A stretch of 37,462 bases of DNA from positions 1 to 37,462 of the forward strand of contig CAIVDG010000382.1 of assembly GCA_903904615.1 (NCBI GenBank), in the 5' to 3' direction. The translations under genes were made by a program, and so were the position numbers. Under the pieces are notes generated by a model. It saw nothing but the letters and a program-made list of their open reading frames with translations. It searched no databases and was not told the origin of the DNA. Numbering within the stretch: position 1 is the first letter of the stretch; every line of letters begins with the position of its first letter. The stretch is from an uncultured Acidimicrobiaceae bacterium (GTDB lineage Bacteria > Actinomycetota > Acidimicrobiia > Acidimicrobiales > Ilumatobacteraceae). Of the stretch, positions 24,167 to 31,032 are shown one piece after another.

Positions 24167-24754
24167 TTATGCACGTAGCCAAGATGGACGAGTCTTTTCG
24201 AACTCGTTGATCTTGTCGGCATGAGTCATCGTGATGCCAATGTCGTCGAGACCGTTCAAGAAACGGTGTTGCGTTGGCGCATCCATAGGGAACGATTCGC
24301 TGAATCCGGCTGATGGAACTTCCACCAGCAAGCGCTCCATGTCAACGGTGATTTCTGTTGACGCATCGTTCTCAACAAGGTCCCACAACTTTTCCACCGA
24401 CGACAAAGGCAGTATCACTGGGGCTAGACCATTCTTGGTGCAGTTGTTGCGGAAGATGTCGGAGAAACTCGGCGCAATGACAGCATCGAATCCGTACTGC
24501 TGAATTGCCCACACTGCGTGCTCGCGTGACGAGCCAACGCCGAAGCTTGGGCCAGCAATCAGAATGCTTGCACCTGCGTAACGCTCATCGTTCAGCACGA
24601 AGCTGCGATCGTCACGCCACGTGGAGAACAACCCCGCTTCAAAGCCTGTGCGCTCCACACGCTTCAGCCAGTCGGCAGGAATGATTTGGTCGGTGTCAAC
24701 GTCGCTTCGCTTCAGTGGAACTCCACGACCGGTGAGAATGCGTACAGATTTCAT
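24167..24754 (-). CDS. leuD: 3-isopropylmalate dehydratase small subunit
   Basis: A 195-residue subunit of isopropylmalate isomerase, which converts 2- to 3-isopropylmalate in leucine synthesis. RGVPLKRSDVDTDQIIPADWLKR at the N terminus and FGVGSSREHAVWAIQQYGFDAVIAPSF are family signatures (swivelling domain that binds the substrate). It overlaps the leuC stop by 4 nt (ATGA), so the two subunits are translated together. It is last in the leuCD unit. Confidence 0.96.
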   Translation of the reverse strand: MKSVRILTGRGVPLKRSDVDTDQIIPADWLKRVERTGFEAGLFSTWRDDRSFVLNDERYAGASILIAGPSFGVGSSREHAVWAIQQYGFDAVIAPSFSDIFRNNCTKNGLAPVILPLSSVEKLWDLVENDASTEITVDMERLLVEVPSAGFSESFPMDAPTQHRFLNGLDDIGITMTHADKINEFEKTRPSWLRA

Positions 24755-26154
24755 TTCAAATCTCCTGGGCTAGCGAAGTGTCCGGCAACTGCTGTTGCCG
24801 CAGCGACGGCGGGGGAGACAAGGTGAGTGCGTCCACCGCGACCCTGACGTCCTTCGAAGTTTCTGTTGCTGGTGCTTGCAGCACGTTCGCCGGGTGCAAG
24901 CTTGTCGGGGTTCATTGCAAGACACATGCTGCATCCAGGTTCGCGGAAGTCAACACCGGCCTCAATAAGAATTTTGTCCAGTCCTTCAGCAATTGCTTGT
25001 GTACGTACAGCGTGGCTACCAGGAACCACCATTGCGCGCTTTACAGAGACTTTGCGTCCTTTGAATACTGCAGCTGCTGCACGAATATCTTCAATACGAC
25101 CGTTGGTGCATGAACCAATGAACACGGTGTCTACGGGGACATCGCGCATGTTGGTCCCTGGTGTAAGTCCCATGTAGTCGAGCGCACGCTGAATGGTGTC
25201 TGCAGCGGTGTCGTCGGCAGCATCTGATGGCGAAGGAATGACTCCGTCGATTGGTAGCACCTGTGCAGGGTTTGTTCCCCAGCTGACGTATGGCGTCAAC
25301 GTTGTTGCATCAATGAAGACTTCTTTGTCCCAAACGGCACCGTCGTCTGTCTTCAATTCTTTCCATGCAGCAACAGCGGCATCCCACTGAGCACCTGTTG
25401 GTGCGTGCTCGCGACCCTTCAAGTATTCAAAAGTGGTGTCGTCAGGAGCGATGAGGCCAGCTTTTGCACCAGCTTCAATGCTCATGTTGCACACAGTCAT
25501 GCGGCCTTCCATGGACAACGCGCGAATTGCAGAACCGCGGTATTCAATAACGTGACCAATTCCGCCGCCGGTACCAATCTTTCCGATGATGGCAAGAATG
25601 ATGTCTTTTGCGGTTACACCTGCAGGCACATCGCCATCAACGGTGACCGACATCCACTTCGGACGTGATTGCGGAAGAGTCTGTGTTGCAAGAACATGTT
25701 CCACTTCGCTGGTTCCAATGCCAAATGCAAGCGCGCCAAATGCACCGTGCGTTGCTGTGTGGCTGTCACCGCACACAATGGTCATGCCGGGCAATGTGCG
25801 ACCTTGCTCTGGTCCAATGACGTGAACAATTCCTTGATGATCGTTGCCCATAGGGAAGTGCGTGAAGCCGAACTCTGCGGCGTTGTCGCGAAGCACTTGC
25901 ACCTGTCGTGCAGAAATGGGGTCTGCAATGGGAAGGTGAATGTCCGCAGTAGGAACGTTGTGGTCTTCCGTTGCAATTGTGAGGTCGGGGCGACGCAAGG
26001 GGCGTCCGGTCATGCGGAGACCGTCGAACGCCTGAGGGCTGGTGACTTCATGCACCAAGTGCAAGTCGATGTACAGAAGGTCGGCTTCGCCGTCGGCGCG
26101 GTGAACCACGTGCTGGTCCCACACCTTCTGGGGGAGTGTTAATGGTGTCGACAT
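24751..26154 (-). CDS. leuC: 3-isopropylmalate dehydratase large subunit
   Basis: A 467-residue aconitase-superfamily subunit carrying the [4Fe-4S] cluster. The cluster cysteines are visible in GSCTNGR and in PGCSMCLAMNPD. Other signatures are GDSHTATHGAFGALAFGIGTSEVEHVLATQ. SD AAAGGA precedes the ATG by 8 nt. The promoter region is divergent from an IclR-family regulator and includes a 7-bp palindromic operator (26194-26213); on the minus strand TATACT (26190-26195) is a plausible -10 with TTGTAT further upstream. Repression of leuCD by that regulator is expected from the LtbR/NdgR systems of actinobacteria. Confidence 0.97.
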   Translation of the reverse strand: MSTPLTLPQKVWDQHVVHRADGEADLLYIDLHLVHEVTSPQAFDGLRMTGRPLRRPDLTIATEDHNVPTADIHLPIADPISARQVQVLRDNAAEFGFTHFPMGNDHQGIVHVIGPEQGRTLPGMTIVCGDSHTATHGAFGALAFGIGTSEVEHVLATQTLPQSRPKWMSVTVDGDVPAGVTAKDIILAIIGKIGTGGGIGHVIEYRGSAIRALSMEGRMTVCNMSIEAGAKAGLIAPDDTTFEYLKGREHAPTGAQWDAAVAAWKELKTDDGAVWDKEVFIDATTLTPYVSWGTNPAQVLPIDGVIPSPSDAADDTAADTIQRALDYMGLTPGTNMRDVPVDTVFIGSCTNGRIEDIRAAAAVFKGRKVSVKRAMVVPGSHAVRTQAIAEGLDKILIEAGVDFREPGCSMCLAMNPDKLAPGERAASTSNRNFEGRQGRGGRTHLVSPAVAAATAVAGHFASPGDLK

Positions 26155-26193
26155 TCGGATCCTTTCGGAATCGCGTAGTGCGTTGTCTCAGTA

Positions 26194-26213
26194 TATGGGA
26201 TATACTTCCCATA
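26194..26213. promoter_or_regulatory. Palindromic operator between leuC and the IclR regulator
   Basis: TATGGGA (26194-26200) and TCCCATA (26207-26213) are perfect inverted arms with a 6-nt spacer that is itself a -10-like TATACT for the regulator gene. The minus-strand -10 of leuC overlaps the left arm. A dimeric IclR protein bound here would cover both promoters, giving leuCD control and autoregulation. Confidence 0.75.
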
Positions 26214-26215
26214 CA

Positions 26216-26866
26216 ATGGACAGCGTATCAGGGGTAGGGGTTCTCGACAAGGCGTTTCTTGTTTTGAATGCACTTGTCACACGCCCTCTTTCGCTTGCCG
26301 AAGCCGTTGACGAAACAGGTATTCCGCGCGCCACATGCCATCGGTTGTTGTCGGCGTTAGAAGCACATGGTGCGGTTCGACGTAATGACGATGGGTTGTA
26401 TTGCGTTGGTCCCACTATGGCTGGTTTAGGTCGTGCAGCAGGGTCGCAGTTCCCGTTTCTTGGTCGTGCACGCGAGGTTGCAACCGATGTTCGCGATCGC
26501 ACCGGAGAAAGCGTTCAAGTGTTTGTTCCTGAAACCGATGGTCGACGTTGCGTGGTGTCGCTGGAGTCCCCAAACGGTCTTCGTTGGATTGTTGCCGAAG
26601 GCGCGTTGTTTCCGCTGACGCGTGGTTCTGCAGGCAAAGTGTTGAGCAACGCAAAGTTGGCGGCTGGCGGATGGATCGAGTCGGTGGAAGAGCGCGTAAA
26701 GGGCGTTGCGTCAGTAAGTGCGCCTGTGTTCGATGCGGCTGGCGATGTGATTGCAGCTTTTTCTGTGTCTGGTCCGCTTGAACGGATGAGTAGAACTCCA
26801 GGTTCGAAATACGGTTCCGTTGTGGCGCGTGCCGCAAAGACACTCACCGATTTCCTTCAGGGGTAG
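26216..26866 (+). CDS. IclR-family regulator of leucine genes (NdgR/LtbR-like)
   Basis: A 216-residue regulator. The N-terminal winged helix-turn-helix (GVLDKAFLVLNAL, then LSLAEAVDETGIPRATCHRLLSALE) and a C-terminal effector domain with the RGSAGKVL segment and SAPVFDAAGDVIAAFSVSGP fit the IclR family. Its place divergent from leuC matches NdgR of Streptomyces and LtbR of Corynebacterium and Mycobacterium, which control leuCD and other amino-acid genes; the function is inferred from this synteny. ATG 26216 is preferred to TTG 26183: the operator lies between them and the -10 TATACT is 9 nt before ATG 26216, suggesting a leaderless mRNA. Confidence 0.9.
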   Translation: MDSVSGVGVLDKAFLVLNALVTRPLSLAEAVDETGIPRATCHRLLSALEAHGAVRRNDDGLYCVGPTMAGLGRAAGSQFPFLGRAREVATDVRDRTGESVQVFVPETDGRRCVVSLESPNGLRWIVAEGALFPLTRGSAGKVLSNAKLAAGGWIESVEERVKGVASVSAPVFDAAGDVIAAFSVSGPLERMSRTPGSKYGSVVARAAKTLTDFLQG

Positions 26867-26901
26867 TGCCAAATCCTTATTGTGTGTGTCCACATGGCGG
26901 C

Positions 26902-27405
26902 ATGAATGACGACACTCCTCAAACACCCATCGCACTTGCAGAGATCACCGATATTGCAATCGGGGTTGAAATGAAGCTGCACGAACTACTCGACACTTTC
27001 GAGCTTCCTGGAGCTCGTCTCTACGGTGTGAATTGTGCAGCACGACCCACTACTGAGCCCAACTTGTGTTCTCTCGCTCAACATCCCGATGTCTACGAAC
27101 TACTCGATTCTCCTTCTAGTGCGTTGGCGCGCATGTTTGACGCAGCAGCAATTGTGACCACCGGCTGGGCCGCACCACTCGGACCAGACGGAACTGTTGA
27201 TGGTGCACCCAGTGAGCACGCTCTACGACGTCGCGTACGACTCGTGGTCGCCGTCGCAGATCATGGCGTTGCAAGTGTGTTGCGATTCGCCGACGACCCC
27301 GAAGATGTTGTCACCGACCCTGGCTCGGCTACAGGTTCGTTGGCCGATGCCATCACACGTTTCTGGTTTGACCCCCCCATTAACTTGCCTGCCAGTACAG
27401 AGTGA
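26902..27405 (+). CDS. Protein of unknown function downstream of the IclR regulator
   Basis: 167 residues from ATG 26902; GTG 26866, which overlaps the regulator stop by 1 nt, would add MPNPYCVCPHGG. There is no signal peptide or membrane helix. The middle part (AAAIVTTGWAAPLGPDG, then RRRVRLVVAVADHGVASVLRF) looks like alternating strands and helices, and the protein is acidic. No catalytic motif is seen and I do not recognise a family. The position suggests cotranscription with the regulator. It ends 87 nt before nadA. Confidence 0.65.
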   Translation: MNDDTPQTPIALAEITDIAIGVEMKLHELLDTFELPGARLYGVNCAARPTTEPNLCSLAQHPDVYELLDSPSSALARMFDAAAIVTTGWAAPLGPDGTVDGAPSEHALRRRVRLVVAVADHGVASVLRFADDPEDVVTDPGSATGSLADAITRFWFDPPINLPASTE

Positions 27406-27479
27406 ACGTGCGTGTTTTCACAAGGAACGGTGTGTGGCGTGCAACTTTTCACAATGGCGCAAAAGCGATGAAAGACACC

Positions 27480-27485
27480 TAGCCT
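27480..27485 (+). promoter_or_regulatory. Probable -10 element of nadABC
   Basis: TAGCCT lies 7 nt upstream of the nadA GTG and no SD is present, so the transcript is likely leaderless. No clear -35 is seen. The same hexamer at the same distance occurs before greA and the leuA leader peptide. Confidence 0.45.
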
Positions 27486-27492
27486 TTTCTTT

Positions 27493-28470
27493 GTGACAAC
27501 AACAGTTGATCCCCAATGGTCCGCTCGCATTCGAGCTCTTGCAGAAGAGAAGGACGCAGTCATTCTCGCGCACAACTATCAGGTGCCCGAGATTCAAGAT
27601 GTTGCGCATCATGTTGGTGACTCACTCGCGTTGTCTCGCATTGCCGCCACTGTTCCGCAATCCACCATCATTTTCTGTGGTGTTCACTTCATGGCAGAAA
27701 CAGCAAAAATTCTGTCGTACGACAAGACCATCATCATTCCCGATGAGCGTGCTGGCTGTTCGCTTGCAGACACCATCACCGCAGATCAACTTCGCGAATG
27801 GAAAGCACAGCATCCGGGTGCAGTTGTTGTTAGTTATGTCAATACAACTGCGGCGGTAAAGGCTGAAACAGATATTTGTTGCACAAGTTCAAACGCTGTA
27901 GAAGTGGTGCAATCAATCCCTGCCGACAAAGAGGTTCTGTTCCTTCCCGACCAATTCTTAGGTGCTCACGTTCAGCGCATCACGAAGCGCAACAACATGC
28001 ACATCTGGATGGGCGAGTGCCACGTACACGCAGGCATTAATGGTTCTGAACTAAAGGCCATGGTTGCTGCCGAACCAGAAGCCGAACTATTTGTTCACCC
28101 TGAGTGTGGTTGTGCAACAAGCGCGTTGTATTTGGCATCGGAGGGTGTTGTTCCGGCAGAGCGCACACACATTCTCTCCACCGGAGGAATGTTGGATGCA
28201 GCTCGCACAACAAAGGCCAAGAAAGTCTTAGTAGCGACAGAAACAGGAATGTTGCACCAGTTGCGCAAAGTGAATGTCACCACAGAATTCCAGCCAGTTA
28301 ATCGCGCTGCGGTGTGTAAGTACATGAAAATGATTACTCCCGAAAAGTTGGAGCACGCTCTTTTGCATGGCACCGATGTGGTGGATGTACCGCGCGACAT
28401 TGCCGACCGTGCGCGCCAGTCGGTAGAGCGCATGATCGCCATTGGTACGCCATCTCGTGTCGGCGAATAA
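27493..28470 (+). CDS. nadA: Quinolinate synthase A
   Basis: A 325-residue [4Fe-4S] enzyme that condenses iminoaspartate (from NadB) with dihydroxyacetone phosphate to quinolinate, in NAD synthesis. The start AVILAHNYQVPEIQDVAHHVGDSLALS is diagnostic. The three cluster cysteines of the family correspond to Cys130 (CTSSNA), Cys205 (HPECG) and Cys275 (CKYMKMIT). An extra Cys at 129 and 207 is not expected to matter. The start is GTG 27493, with no SD. First gene of the nadABC operon; it overlaps nadB by 14 nt. Confidence 0.96.
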   Translation: MTTTVDPQWSARIRALAEEKDAVILAHNYQVPEIQDVAHHVGDSLALSRIAATVPQSTIIFCGVHFMAETAKILSYDKTIIIPDERAGCSLADTITADQLREWKAQHPGAVVVSYVNTTAAVKAETDICCTSSNAVEVVQSIPADKEVLFLPDQFLGAHVQRITKRNNMHIWMGECHVHAGINGSELKAMVAAEPEAELFVHPECGCATSALYLASEGVVPAERTHILSTGGMLDAARTTKAKKVLVATETGMLHQLRKVNVTTEFQPVNRAAVCKYMKMITPEKLEHALLHGTDVVDVPRDIADRARQSVERMIAIGTPSRVGE

Positions 28471-30097
28471 TCGCGTCCCACGCACGCTTGCAGCACCCGA
28501 ACCCACGTGGTCGGCGGAAACAGACGTTGTCATTCTTGGGTCTGGTGCCGCAGGGCTATCGGCTGCATTGGCATTGCGTCCTGTTCGCGAAGTCCTTCTT
28601 GTTACTAAAGACACTCTTGATGCGGGCAGTACCAACTGGGCACAAGGCGGTCTGGCCGCAGTTCTCGACCCAAACGACTCGTTAGAAAATCACGTCTCCG
28701 ACACCTTGGAAGCAGGTGCTGGTCTGTGCGATGAAGACGCAGTACGAACACTGGTCACCGAAGCACCGACAGCGATTCGCTACCTCATGGAATTGGGTGC
28801 CGCATTCGACCCAGGTGAGAGCACCGGTGAAATTGCGCTCACACGAGAAGGCGGTCATTCGCATCGTCGAATTGTGCACGCCGGTGGCGACCAATCGGGC
28901 GCTGAGGTGCAGCGAACATTGGACGAGTCGGTTCGCCTCGCCGGTGTTCAAGTGGTGGAGCGAGCATTCGCATTAGATGTAGTCACCGGTACAACAGCGA
29001 CCGGTGAACGCGCTGTTGCTGGCGTGAAGGTTGCACTGCTAGATCGCAGTGGTGGTGTGCAAAGCGTCGGTGTTGTCTATGCGCGTGCGGTCATTGTTGC
29101 CACGGGCGGTTATGGCCAGGTGTATGCGTCAACGTCTAACCCGCCTGCGGTAACGGGCGATGGGATTGCACTTGCATTACGCGCCGGTGTGGAAGCTGCA
29201 GACCTCGAGTTCATTCAGTTTCATCCCACAGTGTTGTGGAGCGGTTCTGACGCCACTGGTCAACAAGCACTCATCAGCGAAGCGGTTCGTGGTGAAGGCG
29301 CAATTCTTCTCGATGCCGCTGGTCAACGCGTGATGAAGGGTGTGCATCCTCAAGAAGACTTGGCGCCACGTGATGTCGTTGCATCTGCCATCAGCAGGCG
29401 AATGGCGGAGGCGCCAGCGGGTGTGGGGGACCACGTCTACTTAGATGCTCGCCGTATCGAAAACTTTGAAGAACGTTTTCCATCAATTACTGCTTCATGC
29501 AACGCAGCCGGAATCGACCCCACTAGTGAACTCATTCCCGTTGCCCCTGCTGCTCACTATGTGTGTGGTGGAGTGAAGGCATCGCTCAACGGCGAGACAT
29601 CGCTGTTGGGTTTCTTCGTAGTGGGAGAAGCCGCATGCACGGGTGTTCATGGTGCAAACAGGCTTGCATCTAACAGTTTGACCGAAGGTGTGGTGGCAGG
29701 AACCCGTGTTGGTCGTGCACTCAGTTGGGAACTTCCCGCAAAAGTTGCCCACATTGATGAAGACGTCGACGGCGAACTGATTGATTCGTATCACCGTGCA
29801 GCCTTGCGTTCAGCAATGTCTCGTTATGTGGGAGTGTTGCGCACGCCGGAGGGTTTGGAGTCTGCGGCGCGAATTCTCGGAACTCTTGCATCGAATGCGT
29901 CAGCCGACGTGGTTCCCACGCGCAAAGCGTTTGAAGCCACCAACATGCTCACCATTGCTATGGCGGTGGTGGAAGCAGCCCGTACGCGTGAAGAAAGTCG
30001 TGGATGTCATCGTCGTACTGACTTTGATGTTCCGTCAAGCCAATGGTTGCGGCACCTAACCTGTCGAGTTGTGGATGGAAAGGTAGAGGTGAAGTAA
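28457..30097 (+). CDS. nadB: L-aspartate oxidase
   Basis: A FAD enzyme of the succinate dehydrogenase/fumarate reductase flavoprotein family, about 546 residues, oxidising aspartate to iminoaspartate. The dinucleotide motif VVILGSGAAGLSAALAL is near residue 25, with NWAQGGLAAV, GGHSHRRIVHAGGDQSG, ATGGYGQVY, EFIQFHPT and HGANRLASNSLTEGVV following in order. The start is placed at GTG 28457, in the end of nadA, since residues before it do not look conserved; TTG 28442 is an alternative. Neither has a strong SD. Its stop shares one base with the nadC ATG (TAATG), so the three genes are coupled. Confidence 0.94.
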   Translation: MSANNRVPRTLAAPEPTWSAETDVVILGSGAAGLSAALALRPVREVLLVTKDTLDAGSTNWAQGGLAAVLDPNDSLENHVSDTLEAGAGLCDEDAVRTLVTEAPTAIRYLMELGAAFDPGESTGEIALTREGGHSHRRIVHAGGDQSGAEVQRTLDESVRLAGVQVVERAFALDVVTGTTATGERAVAGVKVALLDRSGGVQSVGVVYARAVIVATGGYGQVYASTSNPPAVTGDGIALALRAGVEAADLEFIQFHPTVLWSGSDATGQQALISEAVRGEGAILLDAAGQRVMKGVHPQEDLAPRDVVASAISRRMAEAPAGVGDHVYLDARRIENFEERFPSITASCNAAGIDPTSELIPVAPAAHYVCGGVKASLNGETSLLGFFVVGEAACTGVHGANRLASNSLTEGVVAGTRVGRALSWELPAKVAHIDEDVDGELIDSYHRAALRSAMSRYVGVLRTPEGLESAARILGTLASNASADVVPTRKAFEATNMLTIAMAVVEAARTREESRGCHRRTDFDVPSSQWLRHLTCRVVDGKVEVK

Positions 30098-31017
30098 TGG
30101 AACTGCATTCACTGTCTGCCGAGTTGCGTTCTCGATTGCGCACACAAGGTCTTGACTCTGATTATGTTGAACGCGTTATTCGTGACACGATCAGCGAAGA
30201 CTTAGACGGTGGCGTCGATGTCACGTCTGTTGCCACAGTGCCCGTTGAGCAGCGCAGTGTGGTCACATTTGGTTCGCGCGCCACTGGCTGTCTTGCTGGT
30301 CTAGACGTTGCTGCCGCTGTTGTAGAGATGGTGTGTGGTGTATCGGCAAGCTCGTTTGAACGCTTGAAGACCGACGGCGATCGCGTGGTGAAGGGCGACG
30401 TTCTTGCTCGTGTTGAAGCACCCACTCAATACATGCTCACTGCAGAGCGAACGGCACTCAACCTCATGTGTCACTTGTCGGGAATTGCAACAGCCACATC
30501 GCAGTGGGTTGATGCTGTTGCGGGAACAGGTGCAATCATTCGTGACACACGCAAGACCACACCCGGTCTTCGCATTCTGGAAAAGTATGCGGTGCGATGT
30601 GGCGGTGGTCAAAACCATCGCATGAGTCTCAGCGATGCTGCTCTTGTGAAAGACAATCACATTGCAGCAGCAGGAGGGGTAGAGCAGGCGTTCTCAAAGG
30701 TGCGAGAACTTGCGTCGTCTTTACCCATTGAAATCGAGGTGGACACACTTGATCAATTGCGCGTGGCGTTAGATGCCGGTGCAGACGTGGTGTTGTTAGA
30801 CAACATGCCACCATCAGTCATGCGCGAAGCAGTCGCCATTGGTGCGGAACACAAGCGTTCTACTGGTCGCGATGTGCTTCTTGAAGCCAGTGGTGGGCTC
30901 ACATTAAGCAACGCTCGAGATGTTGCGGAAACAGGCGTTCATTTCATCAGCGTGGGTGGGCTCACACACTCGTCACCTATTCTCGACATTGGTCTCGACT
31001 TCGAAACCATCGTCTAG
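30097..31017 (+). CDS. nadC: Nicotinate-nucleotide pyrophosphorylase (quinolinate phosphoribosyltransferase)
   Basis: A 306-residue enzyme converting quinolinate and PRPP to nicotinate mononucleotide. Signatures are the N-terminal EDLDGGVDVTS, LTAERTALNLMCHLSGIAT, RDTRKTTPGLR, EKYAVRCGGGQNHRMSLSDAALVKDNH, VDTLDQLRVALDAGADVVLLDNM and the final SVGGLTHSSPILDIGLDF. SD AGAGGTGA precedes ATG 30097, which overlaps the nadB stop. Last gene of the operon; convergent with the protease gene 16 nt away. Confidence 0.97.
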   Translation: MELHSLSAELRSRLRTQGLDSDYVERVIRDTISEDLDGGVDVTSVATVPVEQRSVVTFGSRATGCLAGLDVAAAVVEMVCGVSASSFERLKTDGDRVVKGDVLARVEAPTQYMLTAERTALNLMCHLSGIATATSQWVDAVAGTGAIIRDTRKTTPGLRILEKYAVRCGGGQNHRMSLSDAALVKDNHIAAAGGVEQAFSKVRELASSLPIEIEVDTLDQLRVALDAGADVVLLDNMPPSVMREAVAIGAEHKRSTGRDVLLEASGGLTLSNARDVAETGVHFISVGGLTHSSPILDIGLDFETIV

Positions 31018-31032
31018 TTCTGCGGCGTTCTT

